DNA from: Agaricus subrufescens
Lineage: Eukaryota > Basidiomycota > Agaricomycetes > Agaricales > Agaricaceae
Reading direction: 5' to 3'
DNA length: 64,000 nucleotides
Assembly: GCA_029945375.1 (NCBI GenBank)
Contig: CM057057.1
Span: 2,294,001-2,358,000 of the forward strand
A program made the translations under genes and the position numbers. How positions within the stretch are numbered: position 1 is the first letter of the stretch; every line of letters begins with the position of its first letter. Below, in pieces: positions 22,577 to 34,336 of the stretch. The notes under the pieces were generated by a model. It worked only from the letters and a program-made list of their open reading frames with translations, did not search any database and was not told where the DNA came from.

Positions 22577-25500
22577 GCGAGCACGTGCCTTACGTAACAC
22601 GTGCTCCTGAGTGACGGCGTGTTTTCATGAAGACGAGGTTCGTGGCGACGAGGTCTCTGCCTGGCGCGTGCTGGCCGCCAGACTTCCATATCCAGCTGGG
22701 CCAGCCTTTTGCACGCCCCCGGCCATCTGCGTCCGATCCATCACTGCTTTCCGAAAAGCTCTAAACGCCTCCCTGCTATGCTATCCGCTTCCAGCCAGCT
22801 GCCTTCCCCCTGCTCTCAGCGATCTCATTTCATCTGCGGCACCAATGCCATATGGCAGGCCTCTCGACTATTTTCACCGATCGGGGCCCTCCCTTGCTCG
22901 CGTTTCCATGCATCGTTCTCAGGCCCGCCTTGACTTTTTGGGCCGTGTTGCCCAGGATGCTTCGTCGCTGTGACGTACGGCTGGCCATTGTTCTGCCGCG
23001 CGTCTGAGCAGTTTTCCTCCCAAGATACACCGACTTCTCCTGCTTGTCTCCGTATCCACCGCCACCCCGCCCTGGCCCTTGTTCAACTCTCGTCATCCCA
23101 TCTATCGTGCGCAAATCTCCTTACCCCCAGGGACGGCCCTTTCCCCGTGTCTGCCGAGCAAGCCGAAGCACAGCTGTGACCTATCGCGTCTCTTAATACT
23201 GACGGCATACCTTCTGAGCTCTCCATTCGATTTTTCATTTCTCTTGGAACATCAACGGTGTTCTTCCATTTCCACTCTCTTTCCTTCTTCTGGCCGGCCT
23301 TCCCGACAACACTTTCTATTTCGGCCGTTATCAGTCATCTGTCTCTGTCGTAACAAGACATACGCCGTGGGTTCTTTACCCATCCGACACCCTTGATCCA
23401 CTCTCCTCCCAGCGTATTTCGCCGACCCAAATGTCCGTTGATTAAAGTACAATACACCCTCATTATTCGGTCTACCGGGACCAAGGACAAGAAAACAAAC
23501 GTCCGGCAGTTCGGCGTTCTGTCAGAAAAACACACACCCACAGGGTTGGTCAAGAATAACAAACTTAGAACTATCCAACCCAACATTCATCCTGTTCATT
23601 AAAATTTTGGTTTTTGATTCCATTGTTCGGCTGACTATCTCTACGCCGCCCGCTCCAGCATGAAGCAGTCTTCTTGTATTCCATGTTACCTCAAACATCC
23701 AAATATAAAGTGGCGTCGACTGCCAGACGTTTTCTTTTTTACCCTAGTTCCGATCTTGACCCCTCACATTCCATCAAACAACCGATATGGCGGGGAGGGG
23801 GAAGATGGAGAGGGGGGAAATAAAACGCTATAAAAAAAAAAACTAGTTTTTTTTTTTCCGTTCTTGCTGTTGAACTATAGATAATGGAACCCGGTCCTTC
23901 TCTGACTCCTTGAGATTCTATGAAATGTACATTTCTCTATTACAGGAGCAGAGACGCCACACCGTTCTCGGAGTGCTACGCCACTGATCGAGAGGGAGGG
24001 GGAGAAGGGACAGGAAGGTGCCGATACTTGTTGTATTACTACTATGCGATGTCACCGATTACTCCATAACACTCTCTCGGTAGCAATAAAAAGGCCCCGG
24101 AGTCGCAGATTACAATTTGTCTTGTCTCGGGCTTTTCATCATCATGCCCCCCTCGGGAAATAGAAAAAAGAAAAATACAAGGGAGACCTTCTGTAATAGA
24201 TAAAGTTCTCAACTACTAGAAGTTCCTTTGGAGAAAGGATGAATGAAGTGTAAAAAAACTTTATTTGTTTTTTTATATTAAACCTAAACATCCATATCCG
24301 CCCAACCTTGTTTCTATCTCTCACTCACTCTTTTTTTTTCTTCTCATAACAAAGAAGCGAAGCGATCTTTTTTTTTTATATTTCTTTCTATTCCTGAACG
24401 CGAGGACTTAGAAGTAAAGCGTTAGAGAGTTGAGTAATTGGAAGAGGAAGAGTAGACCCATTTCTGGTAACGAAGACCCAAATCCAAGGATTGAGGGATC
24501 CTACTACATCGAGTTGTTATCTAAAACGACGGCTTCCAAACATTTAAAGAAAAATGAAAACTCTTCAAGTTTGTCAACTATTACATTCATATCTCTCTAT
24601 GTAGAAAGTCAGCTTTTATGTTATCGCTACGACCTACTATGAATGTATGACAACATTCCGCTTTATAATATACCAACTCATCGGCTACCTCCGTTGTATG
24701 TTTATTTAAAGACGAGAAACTTACTAATACTAGATCGCGGGGCGAACATCGAGATCACAAGAAGGGTGATCATCTGGCTGAATCATCATCTCACTTCCCT
24801 CGCGCCCCAAACTTATTTTGACTTGACAGATTTGTCGTTGTTGTTGTTGTTCACTCTAGAGCCTGAGAGCGGTCGTAATGCGCCTTTGTAGCCTTGTCAC
24901 AGTTGTAGACGTTATCTATTCAGAGATAGGAAAAAAAAGGTGACTTTTGCCTGTTGAATCACTTTCGAGTCCCTTCTCGCTTATTAATGTCTCTTTTTAT
25001 TAAAAAGTGGTGAATGTTCTCGATAAAGAAGAAGAAAGGAAAGAGTCTAGAATTTTGTCGGAGAAGAGTTACCCAAAGAAACAAAATAGAATCCCCGGCC
25101 GGCATCGAAAGAAAGTTCAAGATCGTTCTTCCTATTTTGATGCCCATTTACAGTTTCAGCGATACATCATAAGAAGTACATGGAGTCTTATAGCTTTTGT
25201 TTCGTTTATAGAACTTCTTTGACATTCTGAGAAAAAAAACCTCTTGGTGCACTTTTAAGTGTTGTGATCTCATGGAGTAGTGATTACTTAACTTCCCAAA
25301 GACTCGAGTCATCTTACTATATTAGCTTGCATACCCATATCGGGGTTTGTCAGTGCCTTCTTTGGGTTCTATAGTGGTTGAAGATTGGCGTAGGTTGAGA
25401 GGTGTTTGCTCAAAAGGTATCTCTTCTGGATTGAACATCGTTTTTTTTTTTTCTCATGCATGCTGGATATGAAACCATGATGTGATTGGTTAGAAATAGG

Positions 25501-28500
25501 TTCGCTGTGCAGTGGAGTACTGAATGTCATTAATATTGATGTTGATATCTCGTTTCGTCAACTGATTCTGATTTGAACCGACTACACACACCCTACTGTT
25601 AAGTAGAATTCCACCGACTATTTCATACTATCACATTCGGAGGTTTTTATATCTATTCCAATCTGGCAACACCCAAATACATTCAAAAAAAAAAGATCTC
25701 TCTCCACAAATCCCTATCTCGTGCGATAGAAAAACCCAGGTGAAAAGATCACCCTAATGATATAACCAAAGACCTACTCTCTTTCTTTTTCTAGAAGACA
25801 TGGGACTTGCCACGACATATGATGAAGGTATCCACAAGTCAAAAAAGCTGTGTAAAACCCGGCGATCTTCGCAGTTTTGGGATCAGCGCTCATCTATATC
25901 ATAATCATACCCATCGTGGATTTCTGATATGATGTTACCGTGTTTCTCTTTGGATTCTTTCCTGGAGATCATCATTTTGGTAGTTAATGAGCAGGCGAAA
26001 AGCCCGACCAATCAGCTACAACGAGATTGGGGCTGTGACTTTGGAGCTGCATCGGCCGAAAGAAGTTGCCGAGAGAAGTTGGGGGGTTTTGTCTTTCTAT
26101 TTCCCCCCCCCTCCCAAAAAAAGTTCTTGGCCGTGTAAGGTGCGCTTCATGCTGATTGCAAATACGGCGTTATCAAACATCCTTGATAAACAAGGTTGCA
26201 CACAAGTCCCTTTTTTGCGTCGATCTTGGAGTAACGTGTCATTAAGGGTGAGAAAGGCGTGCAAAGTTTATATATATAAAACGCTGATTCAGGAGTTACA
26301 TCAAGCGCCCGGCGGTGATTTTATGTAACTCGTTCTATTTTTTTTTGGTGTCTTGATCCTTTGGTACAGTTGTCTGACTGATTTCCTAGCGTAACATCAT
26401 ATCAGACAAAAACGTGTTTCTCATGTTCAGAGCATACCTTGATGTCATCATCATGGCGGTATGATTGATCTACGACCGTTCACCGGAGGTCCGAGTTCCA
26501 AGAACACAGCCATCAGCCCCATCTTGTATCGATATCGATACGTAGCACCTCAGTGAAACGACTACTGTACCCGGAAAACCTTTTTATATTTTAGCTTCTC
26601 AGATTTATCAAAGAACTCGTCATCTGCCGCTCCATTTAATGAGATAGCTTCCTGTGGACCAAACAACAATATAACGGGATTATTATACTGTCTTTAGCAG
26701 GTCATGTCATTTGACGAGTCTGCTCGAATACAATAGCAGGCAACAACAATTGGGGATATTCAGAGATCTGAGCCCCATGCAGAGAGCTTTTTTGCCATCA
26801 ATTATTTTTTTTTTTTTACGGGTTAGTGTGACGCATTTCATGAACTTTCTGATGTATTCAACCCTGTGTATGATTGAGCGCTCGTGAATGATGAATGGTT
26901 TCGTCAATTGATTCAGATATTTTTTTTTTTTGTTCAAGATCGCTTCAGTGGTGAGATGCATCGTTGAGAAGTAACCGATTGAAATTTACTTTCTTTTTTT
27001 GAATAGTCCATGAGTGGCTGAAACTGAAACCGGAGCGGTGTAACAGGCTATACTAATATCAAATCCGCGACAATAGTGGGGGAGGGGGGGAAGGGGAGGT
27101 GTTACAGATAGATCATCGATAAGTTATTAGAAAGATGGGAATGGAACTTCACTGCCCTTCTATCCCATGCAAAAGTCCGGGTTCCGGGGGGACTGGGGGG
27201 GGGCCAAATAGACTGAAATGGCAAAGGTTAGGACTAGCCTGGGTCTTTTGAGAGTACCTGACCGACTATGCGAGTCTGACCAATTTGCTAAAACCCCCAA
27301 AGTTCGCACTCTCTATCTCACTTTTTTGCCAATAACCTTATCGGCACCGGCGGACATTGTTTTTTTTTTTTTCAACACTCTCTGCTATTTTTTGATCGTT
27401 ATTTGAACAAGGCCATCATTCCATATCGCACGTCTTGGACCTAGCTACATAACCTAGTAACCAGCTACCGTACCCGTTTCATGCTTGCTATCATGATCAG
27501 TGTTAACAAACCGTGGGTTTTTTTGCCGTAGAGGACGGGTGGTGTGATAAGGTTAATTGGTACATATATTATATTCCCGTACACGACACCGGCAATGTGC
27601 GATATAAGACAACGCTGATTTCTGCCCTCACTGAGTAGTTTGACCATCGTCTGTATAGTGATTTACTAATGCATGGTCCTACGAAGATTATATCTTTCAA
27701 AAAGTCGTGGTAAGCGCATAGTCTGGGAACACCTTTGAAACGTCTAATAAAAGAACATTTATTTTTCTTCTCCGAGGAAAATTACTGGAAAAACATTTTT
27801 ACTGCATTGGTACCGACGGTATGGGTTTAAAAAAGTGTCACATCGACTGGACGGATTTGGGTATGACTGTATGTATTATGAATTATCAAAAAATATATAG
27901 AGTTCGATCAATCATCATCATCATCAAACCCTGCATTTGATCAACACAATGGACCCTGGATTGGAAATTCAAATTTCCACCGAGATCTTGGATTTGGTGA
28001 TGGCGAGTACCAGACCGAGTATTGTGGTAATTGTGTTCCCAGCTCAAGGGATTAGTGATGAGACGATTTGCAGGTAGCAACACTATTTCAAGCGAAGAAA
28101 ACAAGACCCGTAGTTGAGACAAAAGTGGTTGATTGGGTTATGCTCTCTTGTCCAATCCAAAAAAAAACTGATTAGTTTTGGCGGGGGGAGGGGATCTGGA
28201 ACGAAATTGACCTGAGCTGTGTGGATCTATGGCATGGAATGTATCTTATTGAAAGCTACTTCGGAAAATCAAAAATGGTAGAGCGATCATATCGACGGCA
28301 GTGAGATGTTGGAAATCGAAACTCCGCTTACCAAAGCGAGAGGAACAAATCACGCCATCGTTCCTCTATCACCCAACCTAGGTAATACCTCTTCGGATTG
28401 CTTCCGTTGTCAACGCTCTTTGTTTTTGAGCACTGATTCATGCGAACTGACGTTTTTCGAAGAGGGATCGCTACTTGTACAACCGAGGGCCGTTTAAAAT

Positions 28501-28623
28501 ACAACTAATATTCGCTGGCGGCTTACTCAACCACTCGACTTCCCTTCAGTAATTTTACTCAAGCTTCTTTGTTGTCCTCACTGTCAGCGTGTTCCTGTTG
28601 CTTCTTCAGCCCAATTCATCACC
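22577..28623. other. Gene-poor interval between paralogous regulators, left part
   Basis: No convincing coding exon is found in 6 kb. From 22600 to about 23600 the plus strand is GC- and pyrimidine-rich with small upstream-type frames (for example 21 residues from the ATG at 22909), resembling a long transcribed leader. From 23800 on the sequence is AT-rich with many T8-T12 tracts on the plus strand, interrupted by G-run clusters containing AGGGG at about 23792-23817, 23991-24010, 27078-27099, 27186-27203 and 28182-28193. Confidence 0.5.
27078..27203 (+). promoter_or_regulatory. G-run cluster (AGGGG / G-quadruplex-like)
   Basis: Two dense plus-strand G-run blocks lie about 100 bp apart. The first (27078-27099) has runs of 5, 7 and 4 G separated by one or two A. 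The second (27186-27203) has runs of 6 and 9 G. Both can form intramolecular G-quadruplexes in principle, and the first contains several AGGGG cores of the type bound by Msn2-class fingers. A regulatory role is inferred. Confidence 0.35.
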
Positions 28624-28858
28624 ATGCTGCGGTTCTCAGTTGTTTATAACGCCGTAAGTGCTGTTCTTTTCATTAACCTAGCAATGCTCACAGGCTCTTC
28701 GATACGGTAGAGGATTGTCGTATGGAATGGGGGGGGAAGCCTATCTTACTGAGTCTGAACTATACCCCGTTCCTGGAACGCGGAAGATTACAATGCTTGA
28801 GGATCGAATAAACTTATTGGCAATCCCCGGATATACTGTTCCACTGGGACGAACGTAA
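28624..28858 (+). CDS. Candidate small protein, 64 residues, two exons
   Basis: An ATG in a good context (CACCATG) after a pyrimidine-rich leader (about 28540-28620) opens a 10-codon exon (28624-28653) ending at GTAAGT. A 40-nt intron ends in CTCACAG, and exon 2 (28694-28858) stays open for 54 codons to TAA. The product starts MLRFSVVYNAALRYGRG and ends AIPGYTVPLGRT; it is slightly basic, has no signal peptide and matches nothing I know. The intron is shorter than the 50-60 nt seen elsewhere, which lowers confidence. It is the only plausible gene in the 9.5-kb interval. An 11-bp inverted repeat starts at its stop codon. Confidence 0.35.
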
Positions 28859-28925
28859 TGCGGTTATGCCTATCTCTGAATCTCACCCTTCTTTTCAATT
28901 GTATCGCTGACGTTCGCATTACGTT
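28852..28925. repeat. 11-bp perfect inverted repeat, 52-nt loop
   Basis: AACGTAATGCG at 28852-28862 is mirrored by CGCATTACGTT at 28915-28925. The left arm overlaps the stop codon of the candidate small gene. It could be a 3'-end hairpin; no target-site duplication or transposon feature was seen. Confidence 0.5.
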
Positions 28926-31900
28926 GGAGCGGAAAGGAAATACGATCGCGGAAAGTGTCAAAAAAAAAAAGATTGGCTGTAATTATTGTCTGAGAGCCTG
29001 CTTCCAGGAATTCGTTTGTTCCTTGTGCCCTGAGAAAGAAGAAGGGAAGTTTTTGTTTTTTTTTTACTCATCATAAAAACATGTTCAGCATCACTACGGC
29101 TGAAATAATAAGCAAAATTCTATTTTATTCCTGAATTTGCGAAAGACACTCCGCCGCTATCGGAAGAGAAGCAAGCTCACCGACGTTTCGGATACATCCT
29201 GGAAACGATTTCAAACTTTGTTGATAATCATGGGAAATTGAAGGGGAAAAGATTGATGACGTATGACATGTGAAGACAGCTGAGAAGATACTAATGTGCT
29301 TTAACGAGTGGCATCGCAGGAAGGGGAAGGAAGACCTGTCGAAAAGTCAATCGACGTGGCTCCACTCTTTTGTGTGAAACTTGGCTCGCCGTGAATAGCT
29401 TGTTCCTAAGTGAAAAGATAATATTTGAAACATCTCGTGTTTTCGTCCTTCAAGTTTTATGAGTTTTTCCTCTGATGGATCATTTATACAACTGCGAGCC
29501 TCGTGTCTTTCGTACACGTGCGCATAGACGTAAACACAGTTCTCCTTGTCTCTTGATCGGTGTGAAGATCGTTGGTTCCGGCCAGAGTTATACTGAGGAT
29601 CCGATGACTTCGGGTCGGTGCTTATTCGTCTCTTGATTTTCTCTCCAAGAATTGCTAAATTAATAAACTTGTGTTGCTTGGTGAGAGAGTTATATTACAT
29701 TGAGCGTCTGCATGATCAACACTTATGCTTGGAAGCATGGTTGCTCGGTGTTCGGTGCTGATTATGAAGCCGGTCTTGACGCAGTCCGAGGCGTAGAAGG
29801 CAACATCATTTGGGTTATCAGATGACTTCGATGTGATTCAAAGGGGTCAATACTATTACGATTAAGATGATGGACTGGAAGACTGGCGTACCATCATTTC
29901 AAAGAGTTGCCATAGGCACACACACATAGAATGGTCCTGCTTGAGAACTCGAGCTATGTTTATGGATTATGAAAAAAGAAAGCGTACTTGGGGCGACATT
30001 TGATGAAACATATATCTTTTGTTCAGGAGTATCGTAGCTTTAATCGATTGTGTGATGGATTTCTGTACAACCATCATTTACAAGGTCAAACTTCGGATGT
30101 TTCTCCACGTATGAATTTCTTCCAATCCATACAGTAATCGAAAACTCAAAACGATTTCGGGAGGAGGGGGGGGGGGGAGGCAGAGATTTAAACACAGCTT
30201 CTTCGCACTCCACTTCTGCCATTTCATTTCGCTCATTCAACAAGATCGTGAATGTTTTGATCCCTCATTTGGGAAAAAAGGAGCCTGAGGGGCTTGGTGC
30301 TAGGGAGGAAAAACTCATGGGCGACCTCCTGAATCGAAAAAAAAAAAAGAGAGGAGGAGAAACCCGCCACAATTCAATGTTAATCGACGATCATGACGAC
30401 CAGGACATGGCGTGGCACTTATGTAATATTTCAAGCGTCGAGCCATGACATTCCATGACACCTGCCAAAGCTTTTGGTCAAGTAAAGCGAGGGAAGTTAA
30501 TGGTTGCTCGACAAGTTGACCTATACCTAGGAGTTCGAGCTGTTGTCTTTCATCCTATGTTTCTGGTGGACGTCATTAATGATTTCGGCACGTTATAAAT
30601 TTAGCACTTAATACGCGACTGATGGAATGGGTTTTCTTTGAACTCCTAGAGTGGTAGGAAGACAGCGCTCGGAGTTTTCTAAAGCTAACTATTTCTAGCC
30701 GTGATAACATCGTGGTGTAGCTGTCTATTGTAGATGAATGGAATGGAAAGATTACGTTCAAAAATTCTAATTTCCCATTTTGAAATGAAAAGGAGGACTT
30801 GAGGTGTCTATCGAGAAGCAACTGAATGCTACGCACGTGTCATTCGATGAGCTGTGCTCGAAGACAGGTTCCCGAGTGAATTAGATGGGCTCGGAATAGT
30901 AAGCAACGAGCGCGGGCCTGTGATTTTTTCGATTTTTTTCTAGAAAATTCTCGGGGATCGGGGATGCAAGAGGCGGGCTACTAGATGTCTTGGATTAGCA
31001 GTGTAGCGAAAAAATTGCAAGACTAATAACACTGTAATGTTCCCGATGGCATGTGCCGCGAAGGCATTTCTCGGGGCTAGACTAGGGGGAAACTGGGGTG
31101 GCTGCATGCTGAACGAATCAAGAATGGAGAGGACAAATTGCGACCCGTGAGTAAAAGATTGAACCAGTAACCCAAGGACGCGGTGATCGAGGCAAGTCCG
31201 GCGTGAGCGATATGGCGAACAGTTAGAGTTTCATGATGTAACATTCGGATTTGAATAAAAAGCGGATAAAAATGGACAAAAGAAATTCGAAATAGGAAGA
31301 ATGATGAGATGACTGGATGTCACGGGGGTGTCGCAGGTGCCGGGCAGCGGATGGCGGGCGACGAGGCGGCTGCGTTGGGGCGGAAGGGATGGTCAAGGAA
31401 GGCCCAGCGACGATCAGGAAGACCGCCGGGCGGACGAGGAGGGCGGGCGGGAATCGAGATGGGATCTGAGATGGAGAGATCGGCGGAATGTGGACGGCAT
31501 TAGTGGCGATCTGGATCTGGGTGGGGTTCACACCTGGTTCACACAGGCCAGAACGGGCTGGCATATGCATTGGTGCGCAGAGACGGCTGCTGGGCGTCGG
31601 GCAGCAGAGCAGCGCGCGGGGGGAGGAGGCCGGTTATGGGAGGGCAGAGCCACACGGGCGTGAGTCAGGCGTGCTACAGATCAGGCTGGGGAGCTTCGAG
31701 GCGCTTCGACTTACGGCGTGCGGCAGCTCGAGATCTCGTCGGACTGATATGGGTCCTGCTGCCTGATAGCCTGATAGATTCTTTCACGAAATGTCCTTTT
31801 CCTCCTTCATATCCTCCCGGCTTCGGAGCTAGTCCTCTTCCAGCCGCCAGCTCTGCTCTCAAATACCAGTTGTTTCCTCCACCCTCCGTCCAAGGGCTGT

Positions 31901-32120
31901 AACAGGCACCAGCTCCATTCGTCGATCACTGCCGTGCCCGACCAGTGTACGTTTCCATTTCCAATTCTCCCAATTCATATTTCTATCCGCGCCTTATCCA
32001 GTATATTCACCTTCGGCTCGCTCTGCGGCCAACTCAATTCACTTCGGAAACCCAGAGATCCGGGGATAGCTTTCGGCTTTACCCTTAAGCTTCATATAAC
32101 CACTCGCATACTCTATCGCT
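28859..32120. other. Gene-poor interval, right part, and leader of copy B regulator
   Basis: No gene is recognised between 28926 and 31300; a G-run cluster lies at 30161-30180. From about 31300 to 31760 the composition turns GC-rich, and from 31780 to 32120 the plus strand is pyrimidine-rich, as expected for the promoter and leader of the gene at 32121. Open frames of up to 115 codons within the GC-rich block look like composition artefacts. Confidence 0.45.
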
Positions 32121-34336
32121 ATGGCTGCTTTCCAACATCGGTCCTTCTCCTCCCCAATCTCGTCTCTCCATTTCTCCTACGCCAGGAAAAATATGCCCGC
32201 CCCATTAAGCCCCCCGTACACGCCCTTTTCTGCCCCGTCTCCCTTCTCGTCCTCCTCGAGCAACTCGTACCCCGACGGGAACAGTCCCATCGAGTCCCAC
32301 TTTGACAGTCTCCCGAGTCCAGTCGAAGCAGTCAACAGCGACGTCGCCGTATTTTCCGCGGGTTCGGTTTCGGTTCAGATGTTTCCCTCTCAAGGGGATA
32401 TTGCGGCATCATACTCTTCGGATTTTGATTACGGTATGATGGCCCTTGCCTCTGACTTCAAGAAACAGGTATATCTTCTCTTCCTTTGCCCTCTCCTTCC
32501 CAATGCCTATTTATCCCCCCACCCGACAGGCCCTCCATCAGCCGCACAGCAATGTGTTCTCGAAGCCCATGGGCCCTGTCTACATCCCGCCTCAGGTAGC
32601 TCATCAGCGTCACAGCCCTCCATCAGCAGTATGTCGATCTTTTGCAACCCCAGCCACCCTGTCCCGTCACAAACAATCGTGTCAACAGGCTCATCCCCAT
32701 CATATCCATGCACAGCAATCTCTCATGCCCCAGCCCATACCCACCGACGTCATGTTCGACGTCGACCTCGACGACTGGAACCCGCCCCCGCCTCTTGTCC
32801 ACAGCCAGAGTCACCCAAGGTCCGGTGCCGCCTTTTGTGTCTCCCCGCCGTTATCAAGTCTGACTTGTTCTAATTTTAGTACACCGTATTCCTCAACGCC
32901 TGAGTCGCGGCCGACATCCAGATCCAAGCAGGGCTCCCTTGTCTTTGACGGCGGCATGGCCACCTTTCCCGCCGCCGCCAATGTCCAGCATCACCCCCAC
33001 ATGGAGGTCCAATCTCATTACTTCGATGTCGTCGGTTCTGTTTCACAGCACAATGCTGACCAAAACGGGGCTTCCCTGCAGGCTCGCCGCCAGTATCAGC
33101 AGCACCAGTCAGCCCAGCAGTTCTACTCTATGCCCCAGATCCCTCGCCTCCCGTTCTCTCACTCCCACCCCCAACCCTTTGTCACTGTGCACCCTGCTGA
33201 GGTTTCTCCCCTCGAACCGTGCCCCTCGGGTTCGCCGCTGTCTTACTCCAAGATCCCCGCTACAGTCATCAACCCTGATGGTGAGCCTGGAAACTACATG
33301 TGTGGATCAGAGATGCCAGCGGCCGAAGACATCAAAGGTTCGCTCGGCATGGGCCTTGGGGTCGGCCTAACTATGACCCCCTCGGTGATGCAGGCGAATT
33401 GGAACGGCGAACGAAAGATGGTGGACACAGACTTGGGCGACATTGATGCGGAAGGCGAGGAAGTGTGTCCTTCTGACGTCGAGCAGCCCTTCAACAACAG
33501 CCTTCCGGCCCGGCCTTCGATCAAATCCGCCCCTGCGGACGAAGCTGAAGATGAAGTGCTGTTGGATGATACCGATGTTTCTAGACTCAGCGAGGAATCT
33601 TCCACTGATTCGGATGACAGCGAGTTTATTCCTGGATCCAGACAACGCCAACGCCGCTCACAGGCCACGATGTCCACCTCTTATCCTACTTATGGGCAAC
33701 TCGAGGGCCGCAGTCTCCGTACGCGATCAGGGACGAGGTACACCCCTTATCCCACTGACTATTCGAGCGACCGCACATCGGACTACTTGGATCCGTTCCA
33801 CGAGTCTGGCCAGAACACTCGTCAAAAGCGACTACTTCATGCCTCTGGTGGCGACCTCGGTGATGAGTACCTCAATTTTACGACGTTGTCCACCTCTGCT
33901 TCAAGTATAACACGTCGCCGTCCCCGCCCTTCTAACACTCTCCCTGTTCCTATCCCCGTTCCCAATCTCACCAAGAAATCTAGAGGACGGAGGGTACCTA
34001 CTGTTACGTCACTGGAGGATCTACGAAGTGCGTCAAGCGGAGCAGGTAGGAAGCGGCAGACCATCGGGAAGGGTGCCCGAATGTACCTTTGTGAGGTTGA
34101 AGGCTGTGGTAAATGTTTCGCGAGAGGGGAGCACCTAAAACGACATGTGCGGAGTATCCATACCCACGAAAAACGTGAGTTGTTATTCTTCCTATCGCTA
34201 TGATCGCAGTTACTGATAGTCGTGCGCAGCTCATAGATGTCCTTATCCTGGTTGCGGCAAGGATTTCAGTAGACATGACAACCTCGGTCAGCATATGCGT
34301 GTGCACAAAGACTATGTACCACCTCAGAAGGCGTAA
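32121..34336 (+). CDS. Msn2-like C2H2 zinc-finger regulator, copy B
   Basis: Start MAAFQHRSFSS; exon 1 ends at KKQ|GTATAT (32469) and the frame resumes at ALHQPHSNVFS. Two further in-frame introns of 60 and 63 nt are likely near 32629 and 32820. A long Ser/Pro/Gln/His-rich region is followed by an acidic stretch (DEAEDEVLLDDTDVSRL) and basic segments. The signature VPNLTKKSRGRRVPT is identical to copy A. Finger 1 is CEVEGCGKCFARGEHLKRH, linker HTHEKP with an intron in the Pro codon, finger 2 CPYPGCGKDFSRHDNLGQH, end DYVPPQKA. The finger helices again match the Msn2/4 type. It is about 650 residues, much larger than copy A because of the N-terminus. Function inferred: stress or developmental transcription factor in the nucleus. 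Confidence 0.87.

Noticed and set aside
22577..22600. Upstream extension of the copy A zinc-finger protein
   Set aside because: Opened by GTG; the first ATG is at 22576.
31223..31570. 115-codon Pro/Ser-rich minus-strand frame in the GC-rich block
   Set aside because: Overlaps long frames on the other strand; composition effect in a likely promoter region.
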